Shown piece after piece: positions 1 through 7,351 of a stretch of DNA of 36,767 bases. Position 1 is the stretch's first letter; the number at the start of each line of letters is the position of its first letter. The position numbers were made by a program, and so were the translations under genes. Source of the stretch: Bryobacterales bacterium (GTDB taxonomy: Bacteria; Acidobacteriota; Terriglobia; Bryobacterales; Bryobacteraceae); assembly GCA_020851655.1 (NCBI GenBank), contig JADZCI010000251.1, positions 1 to 36,767 on the forward strand, written 5' to 3'. The notes beneath the pieces were generated by a model that was not told the DNA's origin, ran no database searches, and saw only the letters and a program-made list of their open reading frames with translations.

Positions 1-1
1 C

Positions 2-1433
2 GGCCCCGGTACACCGTCGACCGGGATGGCCATTGCCACAGTGACTGTCTCGGACCCGGCCGCTATTGATTCGCCACAACAGGTTGAGGTTGACTACACG
101 AACCGCTACATCGTGCCGCAGCGAATCGACTTCTACTCCGCCGCCGGGCGATGCGCCGGTGTCCCAGGATATCTGTACCGCCTTTCCCGGCGAGCCCCAG
201 GTGACGAGCGGGGCGCCCTGGCTCACACTTCGCCAGTTTCTGCAACGAGGATGTAACTTCCACAATCTGGTGATCGCGACAGCGTCGGCGGACAGCCCTG
301 AAGGCGTGCTGGCCGGCGAAGTGAGTATCAAAGTCAACAACGCCGGCTGCTGTGTCATCCCTACGAAGATCCCCGTGTTCTTCAACGTCACTCGTGCGCT
401 CCTGCTGAACTTCCCCGCCCAAGGTCCCTCCTTCCAACTCGCGCCGAAGGGTCCCCGGTTGTCTCAACCCGTCAGCATCACGCGGCGGCGCGGTCCCGCG
501 ATCGGCGAGGTTCGAGTCACCACCGCGGTGGAAGGTCCGGTAAACTGGCTGGCAGCCGAAGTAACATCGGTCACTCCGGATGAGGCGCGTCTGGCGGTAA
601 GCGCCACGGCCGCCGGCTTGACGCCGGCTTTCTATCGAGGGTCCGTGACCATTCAGTCAGACGCGGTCAATGCTCCGGCAACCTTGCCGGTGGAACTGGA
701 AGTGGTTGCCGGCTCCGGTCCGGTGCTGACGTATCGCGGCGCGGCGGACAACTCGACTTTCGACGCCAGTGTGCCGCTGGCGCCGGGTTCGGTGGTAGCC
801 GCCTTCGGGCAGCAGTTGTTGAATGATGCTCCGGTGACGGCGGGAGCCAATCCCCTCCCCACGGAACTGGGGCGGACACGCCTTTTGGTGAACGGCACGC
901 CAGCCCCTCTCTATTACGCCAGCTACAACCAAGTGAATTTTCAGGTTCCACTCTCGGTAAGTGGCAGCGAGATTCTGCTGCAACCCGTGCGGGACGGCGT
1001 TGCCGGCAACACGATTGCCGTTGCCCTTCGGCCGCGGTCGCCAGCCATACCTTCTCCGCGGGGCTACGGCGCGGTCACCAACAGCGACGGCACGCAAGCA
1101 GCGCCCGCCAGCATTCCCGGAGCGCATCCCGCGGCGCGTGGAAGCGCCATCGTCATCTACGCCACCAGCGCCGGCGCCACGAGTCCGCTGGTACCCGCCG
1201 GGACTCCGTCGCCCGCCGAACCGCTGGCACGAATCCTGGTTCCGGTGAAGGTGTTCTTCGGATCAGCAGGCAGCACGGGCGAAGTCTTCTTCGCCGGCCT
1301 CTCCCCAGGCTCAGTGGGCCTTTACCAAGTCAACGTCTGGGTTCCGGAGTCCGCTCCCACCGGCGACCGTGTTTCGATATGGATGTCCGTCGACGGAGTG
1401 GAAAGCAACCGCGTTCCGGTGGCGGTAAAGTAA
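2..1433 (+). CDS. Secreted BACON-like/TIGR03437 repeat protein, 5' partial, with apparent frameshift near 146
   Basis: The gene enters from the left edge. Bases 2 to about 146 read well in frame 2 (ATVTVSDPAAIDSPQQVEV, typical of BACON-like beta-sandwich repeats). From about 147 the coherent reading is frame 3, continuing DAPVSQDICTAFPGEP through further Ig/BACON-like strands to the stop at 1433. The frame-3 residues encoded before 147 are Arg/Ser/Thr-rich and do not look like protein. One extra G in the GGG at 146-148 explains the switch. The last ~220 residues match the TIGR03437 domain: APGSVVAAFGQQL, then TRLLVNGTPAPLYYASYNQV, NFQVP and a final strand ending VESNRVPVAV. Such proteins are exported and probably act at the cell surface; no enzymatic residues are evident. 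The signal peptide would lie upstream of the window. The frameshift may be a sequencing error or real decay. Confidence 0.75.
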
Positions 1434-1564
1434 GATTCGAGGCAGACGCTTTTGGCTTGCGTGTGATACAGGGTAGGCTTCATGCCGCGGCAAGGGGGGA
1501 ATGTAAGAAGATTCGGGCAAAGACCAAGCCTGCTGCTTATCCAAAACTTGGCCATAATATTGAA

Positions 1565-3304
1565 TCACCAGAGGTTCCAGGAACCCGTCGTCAGCACGTA
1601 GGCGGCTAGCAGGGCGTTGGTGGTGGCGTGGGCCACGATTGCATCTCCGATGCGGCCGCGCCGCAGGAACGCGGCTGCGTACAGCGCCCCGGCCAAGGTT
1701 CCAACCAGCCACCGGTCGCCGTGCATGACGCCGAATGCCAGCGACGACACTGCCAGTGATATCCAGGTGTAGCGGCGGGGGGCGAGACTCTCGAAGTCTT
1801 CCGTCATGACGCGCCGGATCAGGAAGCCCCGGAACGCCAGTTCCTCGGCGATCGGAACGGTGACGATGTGCGCCAGCGCCCGGAACACGATCCATAGGCC
1901 GGCCAGCCATGCCGGAACCGGCTTCAGAGCCTCTCCAATCAGGCTGGCGCCACCGGACGGGACGACCCGCTCAAACCCAAGCCACAAGGCGAAGACGGCC
2001 GCACCGGCGCAAGGAGCCACCCAGTCAAACCTCCAGTCGAGCCTTGAGTAGTAGCTCCGATACACCCAGATCGTAATCGCCGCCGCGAAGAACCTCAGCG
2101 GATAGAACCATTCGAAACCCGATGAGACAGCTCTGGAGACCATCGAAGCTGCCAGAATCACCAGGAACGGCATGAGATAGGCAGCCGTCGCGTTTGTCTG
2201 TATGCCCGGCTGGGGTGTCTCCTCCCGGGTCTGCCGGCCGAGCAGCCATGAGATGCGCGTTGAGGCCTGCGCCAGGGCGATGGACAGCGCGATGAAGGTG
2301 AGCCAGCCAGCCTGTGAGTGAAAACCTCCGGCGGCGATTCCCGGCGCGCCCGCATGGCCGATCAGGATGAGCGCGGTGATGCGGACCGAGTTCAGCAGCC
2401 AGATGAGCACGGCGCCGGCCGGCAGGATGAGGAACGCTCGCGGAAACCGGAACTCCCGGCGATGGAGCCACAGCCACACGGAACTGAACACCAGCACAAG
2501 CCCCACGCCTTCCAGGCCAGAGCAGGCCGGGTCGATCTGGACATCAAAACGGGGTGTTCCGATCTCGCGCGTGGCGGGATTGGAGATGATGTTGCCGGTA
2601 AACAGGGTCAGCAGGAAGCGCACCAAGCGAAACGTAAGACCGGCCGCGGGCGCCCACAACGACCACCACAGGCTTCCCAGCGCGGCCGTTACGATACCCG
2701 CCGCAAGCCCCCAACGCCACTTGTTACCCGATGCCCGGAGCAATCCCCTCCAGTCGGGCGGAGAAACGAGGGCCACGCAAGCGGCAGCAGCCGCCAGCAC
2801 CGCTGAACCGGACCAGACGGCCGTGAGCCCGTCAGTCTGTCCGCCGCCGCTGCGAAACAAGAGAGTAGAGAACCAGACGAACGCGAGAGCCGCCAAGGCG
2901 TGTGAGGCAAGCAAGGCCAGCGACACCGGAGCGGCGGCGCCGGAGCGTACGAAATCGGGCACTCGCTTGTCGCGGTCCAGGTAGCTGAACGCCAGAAAGA
3001 AGGCTGCGGCGGCCACCAAGGCCCTGGCGGTCCACGGACCGAAACGAAAAACCAGCGAAGCCAAGCCACGGCTGCTCCGCAAGGATTCGGCATCCAGCCA
3101 AAAGGTGGTCAACAGCAACTCGGCCCCGAGCAGGAGGCCAAGCAGGACCAGGCGTCCGGCGATGCTTTCCAGAAAGCCGGCCGGACCGGGGCGCCGGACA
3201 ACCAACTCTTGTGGAGCGAGCCTCCCGGACGGGTGTGGGTTCAAAGGTGGGATCGGCAATTGAAACGCCCGCAGCGATCCATCTGCCGGGCGTTTCAACT
3301 GCAC
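1565..3304 (-). CDS. xrtE: Exosortase E / CAAX-type protease fusion (VPEID-CTERM system)
   Basis: Polytopic membrane protein of up to 579 residues made of two modules. The exosortase module carries the transpeptidase triad: Cys261 in DPACSGLEG, Arg308 in LLNSVRIT and His329 in GGFHSQAGW. The C-terminal module is a CPBP/CAAX-type intramembrane protease with EELAFRG (Glu487-Glu488, Arg492), His528 in FGVMHGD and a later AHATTN motif. This fusion is the hallmark of exosortase E, which by family knowledge cleaves and probably anchors proteins with a VPEID-type C-terminal signal. Its likely substrate is encoded immediately upstream. The GTG at 3304 is only 12 bases after the substrate stop but lacks a ribosome site, and a strong hairpin covers codons 3-15. 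A TTG at 3205 with GGGAGG 15 bases upstream is the main alternative start. Between its stop and the end of the first gene (1434-1564) I see nothing. Confidence 0.9.
   Translation of the reverse strand: MQLKRPADGSLRAFQLPIPPLNPHPSGRLAPQELVVRRPGPAGFLESIAGRLVLLGLLLGAELLLTTFWLDAESLRSSRGLASLVFRFGPWTARALVAAAAFFLAFSYLDRDKRVPDFVRSGAAAPVSLALLASHALAALAFVWFSTLLFRSGGGQTDGLTAVWSGSAVLAAAAACVALVSPPDWRGLLRASGNKWRWGLAAGIVTAALGSLWWSLWAPAAGLTFRLVRFLLTLFTGNIISNPATREIGTPRFDVQIDPACSGLEGVGLVLVFSSVWLWLHRREFRFPRAFLILPAGAVLIWLLNSVRITALILIGHAGAPGIAAGGFHSQAGWLTFIALSIALAQASTRISWLLGRQTREETPQPGIQTNATAAYLMPFLVILAASMVSRAVSSGFEWFYPLRFFAAAITIWVYRSYYSRLDWRFDWVAPCAGAAVFALWLGFERVVPSGGASLIGEALKPVPAWLAGLWIVFRALAHIVTVPIAEELAFRGFLIRRVMTEDFESLAPRRYTWISLAVSSLAFGVMHGDRWLVGTLAGALYAAAFLRRGRIGDAIVAHATTNALLAAYVLTTGSWNLW
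3260..3298 (-). promoter_or_regulatory. Strong hairpin between VPEID-type substrate gene and xrtE
   Basis: TTGAAACGCCCG (3260-3271) is perfectly complementary to CGGGCGTTTCAA (3287-3298). Three further inner pairs (CAG/CTG) enclose a small loop, with one bulged base. It lies just after the substrate stop codon and over the first codons of the longest xrtE frame. There is no U-run, so it is not a standard intrinsic terminator. It could protect the substrate mRNA end, reduce read-through, or limit xrtE translation so that substrate exceeds sortase. The structure is seen; the role is inference. Confidence 0.7.
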
Positions 3305-3316
3305 GGCACGACTGTA

Positions 3317-3475
3317 CTACTTCCGCCGGGAGCGCATGACCATGATCGCGCCCGAAAGCAGGGTCAAAGCGCTCATGCCGGTGGCCGGATCAATCTCCGG
3401 AGCCGCGATGACGGCCGCCATCGACGTGGCAGAGGCGCCAACCACAAGCAACAACAATGCAACGAGTCTTTTCAC
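3317..3475 (-). CDS. VPEID-CTERM-type sorting substrate, 52 residues
   Basis: Very small exported protein starting at GTG 3475, with GGAGG 11 bases upstream. Residues 1-20 form a signal peptide (Lys-Arg, then VALLLLVVGASATSMA). Residues 25-29 read APEID, the expected sorting motif with Ala in place of Val. Residues 34-47 are a hydrophobic segment and the tail is RSRRK. The order motif, hydrophobic helix, basic tail is that of exosortase substrates, and the PEID motif fits the XrtE fusion encoded 12 bases downstream. If both signal peptidase and sortase cut, only about five to eight residues would remain, so there is essentially no cargo domain. It has its own promoter (3523-3551) and probably forms an operon with xrtE. 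The alternative is a two-helix membrane peptide that is never cut. Confidence 0.85.
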   Translation of the reverse strand: MKRLVALLLLVVGASATSMAAVIAAPEIDPATGMSALTLLSGAIMVMRSRRK

Positions 3476-3522
3476 TATCTGTTATCCCTCCATCTGCAAG
3501 ACTTGATTTTCCTGCAATCCAC

Positions 3523-3551
3523 AGAATAGAGGCGGCTCCCGCTAGCGTCAA
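3523..3551 (-). promoter_or_regulatory. Sigma-70 promoter of the VPEID-substrate/xrtE operon
   Basis: Read on the minus strand: TTGACG (-35, 3551-3546), 17 bases, then TATTCT (-10, 3528-3523). Transcription would start near 3516, giving a leader of about 40 bases with GGAGGG before the GTG at 3475. Both boxes are near consensus and the spacing is ideal. Confidence 0.7.
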
Positions 3552-3571
3552 CCTGAGGAGGCGGCTACTCG

Positions 3572-3581
3572 ATACTAGTAC
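3572..3581. promoter_or_regulatory. ATACTAGTAC near-palindrome upstream of the VPEID-substrate promoter
   Basis: A ten-base near-palindrome ends exactly 20 bases before the -35 box on the minus strand (CTAGTAT-N20-TTGACG). CTAG is uncommon in this GC-rich window. The same core at the same distance precedes the promoter of the secreted-protein gene at 36148. It may be an operator; no binding protein can be named. Confidence 0.35.
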
Positions 3582-3606
3582 AGAATACCCAGTCCCCCCC
3601 AGAGCT

Positions 3607-3627
3607 GATTTCGGAAGTGCCGAAATC
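3607..3627. promoter_or_regulatory. LysR-type regulator binding box (T-N11-A dyad)
   Basis: GATTTCGG (3607-3614) and CCGAAATC (3620-3627) form a perfect 8-bp inverted repeat around AAGTG. Inside it T3611, 11 bases and A3623 fit the T-N11-A consensus of LysR-type operators. It lies 97 bases upstream of the lysR-type start and about 90 bases upstream of the expected transcript start of the divergent substrate gene, as expected for an autoregulated divergent LysR pair. A few T-rich bases follow on the plus strand, but no gene ends here, so a terminator is unlikely. Confidence 0.6.
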
Positions 3628-3723
3628 GTGCTTGTTTTCTTCTGTTTATCAGGCGTGGCGCACCGTCTCATCCGCTACTCCCGTCCCGAACTGTGCGATG
3701 CTCGAAAAGCAAGAGAACGAACC

Positions 3724-4638
3724 ATGGACGTCCGCCAACTCGAGTTGTTCCTGGCCGTGCTGGACTGTCAAAGCGTCATCGGCGCGGCGGAGCAGGTACA
3801 CCTTTCAGCCGGCGCGGTCAGCCAGCAGGTTCACAACCTGGCGGCTGATCTGAAAACCGAGTTGTTTGTTAAAGCTGGCCGAAAGCTGAAGCCCACGCCC
3901 GCCGCGCTGCGCCTGGCTGACCATGCGCGCCTTCTGGTGGGCCACATGGCCGCCATTCAGCAGGAATTCGCCGCCGATCCGCTCGCCGATACCGGCCCAT
4001 TTCAGTTCGCAACGGGCGTGACCACCCTGAAGCACAGTCTTCGCCGCCCGCTGCGCCATTTGCGCCGCCAGTTCCCCAACGCGCAGTTGCGAGTCACGGT
4101 CTCTTCCACCGAGGAGATGGTGAGCGGGTTGATCGACCGCAGCTACGATCTCGCTTTGATCAGTCTTCCGTACCCGCACGAGAAACTGGATATCCTGCCC
4201 CTTTTTGAAGAGGAGTTGCTCATCCTGCGGCCGTCGGCGACACGAGTCGAGGGCTGGCACGCCGGCGTGGTGAAGCCCGCCGAACTCCGCAACGTCCCCT
4301 TTCTGCTCTACCCGTCGAATCGCAGCCTCAGGGTCGTGATGGAACGGTTCTTCGCAGAACTCGGGATCAGGCCCGACGTAGTGATGGAAGCTGACGATAC
4401 GGATGCGCTGCGGAGCCTGGTCGAATCCGGCTTCGGCTACTCGATTCTTCCCGAGTATGCGTTGCGCCGGAGTCCGAGGTACTTCCATCCGCTGCGTGTC
4501 GCGGACCGTAGAATCGTCCGGCAACAGGTGCTCGCCACCGTGCGGACGCCATTTCCCAGGCCGCTCACCCGGGCTGTGGCGCGCTTCCTGCAGACGGAAA
4601 TCCTCGCCGAAGAAAAAAGAATCGCCTCAAGTGCCTGA
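3724..4638 (+). CDS. LysR-family transcriptional regulator
   Basis: 304 residues, the usual length for the family. Residues 1-60 hold the winged helix-turn-helix (MDVRQLELFLAVLDCQSVIG, then AAEQVHLSAGAVSQQVHNL), with the typical FVKAGRKLKPTPAA wing. The rest is a type 2 periplasmic-binding-like effector domain: SSTEEMVSGLIDRSYDLAL, then VMEADDTDALRSLVESGFGY near the second subdomain. ATG 3724 is chosen because it begins the conserved N terminus; the frame is open upstream but that translation is not LysR-like, and the ribosome site is weak. It diverges from the VPEID-substrate/xrtE operon with a LysR box between, so that operon and itself are the first candidate targets. The uronate genes downstream are a second possibility. 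The effector cannot be read from sequence. Confidence 0.9.
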   Translation: MDVRQLELFLAVLDCQSVIGAAEQVHLSAGAVSQQVHNLAADLKTELFVKAGRKLKPTPAALRLADHARLLVGHMAAIQQEFAADPLADTGPFQFATGVTTLKHSLRRPLRHLRRQFPNAQLRVTVSSTEEMVSGLIDRSYDLALISLPYPHEKLDILPLFEEELLILRPSATRVEGWHAGVVKPAELRNVPFLLYPSNRSLRVVMERFFAELGIRPDVVMEADDTDALRSLVESGFGYSILPEYALRRSPRYFHPLRVADRRIVRQQVLATVRTPFPRPLTRAVARFLQTEILAEEKRIASSA

Positions 4639-4649
4639 AGCCGGGTGTG

Positions 4650-5915
4650 CTACCGGAGTCCCACCCATTTTTCGAAGTTCGTCCGGAACAAACGCGTGAC
4701 GTCGTTTCGAATACAGGTTTCGGTGACTTCCCGTCCATCTTCGACCAGCGCCTGGTAGGTTGCGGCCAGGACCGGCGCCAGCGTGCGGCGCGTGTTCTTC
4801 CACTTGTAGATCACCTGCTCGAGCACCCGGGCGTCGGAATGTTGGGGGACGAAGCTGGCGCCAAGCATCTCAATGCGCTCGCGCGTCATCTCTTCGACGA
4901 TCGACGGATTGTTCAGGAACCACCAGCAGCCGAAGGGCAACATGTTACGGAACTTCCGCGCGTACACACAGAGTTCGTGCTGATTCTCACGGCTGAGCAC
5001 GCTGACCAGGAAACGGTTGGACGGGAACTGAACGCAGATACGCTCCAGCGCGCGCAGGTCCGCCTTACCCACGCCATCCCCGGCAAGGCGCAGCGCCGGG
5101 TTGACCTGGTACCGCACGCCGATCATCAGCGACAGGGGCACGTTCAGGTCCTGGCAGGCGGGGATCACCGCCTCGGCGAGCAGCCTGCCTCGAACGGAGG
5201 CATCGGGGTATTGGAACGTGTCCGGCAGCGAGACCGCCATGTAAACCGGGCTCATGCGCTTGGCCCAATCGTGGAGGAACCGGCGAATCTCGCCCGGCGT
5301 TCCGCCGCCGGCGTTGTCTTCGACCGCGTAACCTTTGGCGGCGATGGCTTGCCAGTGTTCGGACCAGCGGTTCAGGATGCGGTCCAGGCGCAATACCGCA
5401 TGAAAGCGGGGGTCCTGGGCGATTCCGGCTTCCCACAGCGGCCCTTCTTCGGGATCCAGCGGGTCGTTGGTCATCACAAACTCGCTCACGCCGGACATCT
5501 TGAGAATTCGCGTGATGTGTTCATTGAGCGTCTGCGCCTCAAAGAACTGCCGCGCCTCGCGCAGGTCCGGTGCGTTACTCGATAGTCCGAACGCGCTCAA
5601 CACCGCGACGACGCCCCGCGTGGCTTCGCTCACCGGGGTGTTCTCGACAAACAACGTCTTCCAGATCAGGTCCGCCCGCTGGCGCTTATCCATGCGCCAG
5701 TACTGGTCCGGCGGCACGTCGCATGACCGGAACAGCTCGGCTTCGAGATAGTGATAAGTCACCAGTTCGTCGATGCCCCACAGGCCGAGTTTTCCCAGAG
5801 CCGGGGAAAACAGGTGCGTGTGAAGGTCGATGAACGGGACCGCGTCGATCTGGCGCTGGACGGCAAGCCGGATTTCGGCCGAGGTTAAAGGGATCGCTTC
5901 AACGGAGGCTGGCAT
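4650..5915 (-). CDS. Uronate isomerase-like amidohydrolase-fold enzyme
   Basis: 421 residues from ATG 5915, preceded by GAGGAG at good spacing; the open frame continues upstream to 6023 but those residues look like leader sequence. The metal-binding motif DLHTHLF lies near residue 25, as at the N terminus of uronate isomerases, followed by WGIDELVTYHYLEAELFR, which parallels the UxaC segment after its HxH. Near residue 355 comes GCWWFLNNPS. By family, such enzymes interconvert glucuronate/fructuronate and galacturonate/tagaturonate in the cytoplasm. It is somewhat shorter than classical UxaC, so a divergent member is possible. The divergent neighbour is a tagaturonate epimerase, which supports a uronate role. 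Its stop lies 11 bases from that of the convergent LysR gene. Confidence 0.72.
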   Translation of the reverse strand: MPASVEAIPLTSAEIRLAVQRQIDAVPFIDLHTHLFSPALGKLGLWGIDELVTYHYLEAELFRSCDVPPDQYWRMDKRQRADLIWKTLFVENTPVSEATRGVVAVLSAFGLSSNAPDLREARQFFEAQTLNEHITRILKMSGVSEFVMTNDPLDPEEGPLWEAGIAQDPRFHAVLRLDRILNRWSEHWQAIAAKGYAVEDNAGGGTPGEIRRFLHDWAKRMSPVYMAVSLPDTFQYPDASVRGRLLAEAVIPACQDLNVPLSLMIGVRYQVNPALRLAGDGVGKADLRALERICVQFPSNRFLVSVLSRENQHELCVYARKFRNMLPFGCWWFLNNPSIVEEMTRERIEMLGASFVPQHSDARVLEQVIYKWKNTRRTLAPVLAATYQALVEDGREVTETCIRNDVTRLFRTNFEKWVGLR

Positions 5916-5940
5916 GATTGGAATTCTCCTCGCAACGAAA

Positions 5941-5969
5941 ACTATATCGAACCTCGCGCCCGGTGACGA
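5941..5969 (-). promoter_or_regulatory. Candidate promoter of the uronate isomerase-like gene
   Basis: Minus strand: TCGTCA (5969-5964), 17 bases, TATAGT (5946-5941). The -10 box is good and the -35 box moderate. It lies just upstream of the GAGGAG ribosome site, giving a short leader of about 20 bases. Confidence 0.45.
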
Positions 5970-5979
5970 TTCGGTTTTC

Positions 5980-5996
5980 CTAAATCGCACGTTTAG
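5980..5996. promoter_or_regulatory. CTAAA-N7-TTTAG dyad, possible operator
   Basis: A 5-bp inverted repeat separated by seven bases lies in the divergent region between the uronate isomerase-like gene and uxaE, just upstream of the candidate -35 box. Its AT-rich arms stand out from the GC-rich surroundings. A uronate-responsive repressor or activator site is a guess from position only. Confidence 0.3.
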
Positions 5997-6088
5997 TAAG
6001 TCGCGTGTGACCGGTGAGGCCAAGGCGCCGGCCGCGGTGTCCGTTGCGTCGGCCTCCTCCCATTTGTGGTAGCTTGCCGGGTGAACTC

Positions 6089-7351
6089 ATGCTGCGTCTT
6101 GAAAAGTACTCCATTGGCGTGGGCGACCGCTTCGCCCGCCAGGCGAAGGCCCAATTGAAAGCCTGTATGCTTGCCTCCGAGCAGGGAATCGACGTGGTTC
6201 CCGTCTGGAACAAGTCCTTCCGGGAGCACGGAATTGTGGGCTCAGCGCCGGAAAGCGTTCGGAAGGCGGCGGATCGCGCCGTGTCGGAGTTGGGTTGGAA
6301 GCGCTCCTATTACGTTGACGCCGATCACATCAATCTCGACAACGTGATGGGTTTTCTCACCGCCAGCGACTTTTTCACCATCGATGTGGCCGCCATGATC
6401 GGGCAGCCTCATCCGCCGGACGCCGTGGACGGCTTTGTGAGACGCCACCCGGAGTTGGAGGGGCGTCTCGAGTTCGCAGGGCTTGCGCCGGTCGACTCAA
6501 CGCGCGCCGGAGTTGCCTTGGCAGCCAAGAAATACTTCGGAGCCGTCGTCCAGGCTGGCCGCATCTATCGCCTGATCGAGTCCCAAAGAGGCGAAGGCTC
6601 CTTCATCACGGAGGTCTCGATGGACGAGACCGACGCGCCGCAAACGCCCGCCGAACTGATGGTCATTCTTGCCGCCCTGGCCGACCAGCGCATTCCCGTT
6701 CAGACCATCGCTCCAAAATTCACCGGGCGTTTCAACAAGGGGGTGGACTTCGTGGGCGATCCGGCGATGTTTGAGGCCGAATTTCGCGCCGACGTCGCGG
6801 TGATTGCCGAAGCGGTGAAGCGCTACGGTCTGCCGGACACGCTCAAACTCAGCGTCCACTCGGGCAGCGACAAGTTCTCGATTTACCCGGCCATTCAGCG
6901 CACGCTCACCGAGACCGGCGCGGGCGTCCACTTGAAGACCGCGGGCACAACCTGGCTTGAGGAGATCATCGGCCTCGCCGAGGCCGGCGGCCCCGGCTTG
7001 GCCTTGGCCAAAGAAGTGTACGCCAAGGCGTACAAGGATCGCGCGGCCCTGTGCGAACCCTATGCGGCCGTGATCGATATCGACCCGGCGCAGTTGCCCG
7101 AGCCATCCGTGGTGGCCGCCTGGACAGCCGGGCAGTTGACCGCCGCGCTCCGCCACGACCAGAGCTGCCCTGAATACAACCCCCACATGCGGCAGTTGCT
7201 TCATGTTGGATACAAGGTCGCGGCCAAGATGGGCCACAACTATCTCGACTTGCTCGCCGCCAACGAAGCCGTGGTGGGCCGCAACGTGACCGCAAACCTC
7301 CTGGACCGGCACATACTGCGGATTTACCCGCGCACCAAGCCATCAACGTAA
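6089..7351 (+). CDS. uxaE: Tagaturonate epimerase (UxaE family)
   Basis: 420 residues from ATG 6089, which begins [15 protein letters not shown]; the frame is open upstream to 6014 but that part is Arg/Pro-rich. Recognisable family segments are [13 protein letters not shown] (~75), [17 protein letters not shown] (~210), [16 protein letters not shown] (~255) and [12 protein letters not shown] (~285). The His and Asp residues in these blocks are plausible metal and substrate ligands. UxaE, known from Thermotoga, converts D-tagaturonate to D-fructuronate, letting galacturonate enter the fructuronate branch. A uronate isomerase-like gene lies divergently, which would supply the tagaturonate. The stop overlaps the convergent GH95 gene by nine bases. 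I rejected sugar isomerases such as rhamnose isomerase because of the context and the GSDKFSIYP block. Confidence 0.75.
   Translation: MLRLEKYSIGVGDRFARQAKAQLKACMLASEQGIDVVPVWNKSFREHGIVGSAPESVRKAADRAVSELGWKRSYYVDADHINLDNVMGFLTASDFFTIDVAAMIGQPHPPDAVDGFVRRHPELEGRLEFAGLAPVDSTRAGVALAAKKYFGAVVQAGRIYRLIESQRGEGSFITEVSMDETDAPQTPAELMVILAALADQRIPVQTIAPKFTGRFNKGVDFVGDPAMFEAEFRADVAVIAEAVKRYGLPDTLKLSVHSGSDKFSIYPAIQRTLTETGAGVHLKTAGTTWLEEIIGLAEAGGPGLALAKEVYAKAYKDRAALCEPYAAVIDIDPAQLPEPSVVAAWTAGQLTAALRHDQSCPEYNPHMRQLLHVGYKVAAKMGHNYLDLLAANEAVVGRNVTANLLDRHILRIYPRTKPST

Noticed and set aside
140..160. Programmed ribosomal frameshift in the first gene
   Set aside because: There is no slippery heptamer or downstream structure that I can see; a one-base error or mutation is simpler.
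1434..1564. Small gene or terminator between the first gene and xrtE
   Set aside because: Short frames there are shadows without ribosome sites, and no convincing stem-loop was found.
3260..3298. Intrinsic terminator after the substrate gene
   Set aside because: The stem is strong but no U-run follows on either strand, so I list it as a regulatory or processing hairpin only.
6089..7351. L-rhamnose isomerase identity
   Set aside because: Tempting because of the rhamnosidase nearby, but the [11 protein letters not shown] and KFTGRFNKG blocks and the uronate isomerase neighbour fit UxaE.
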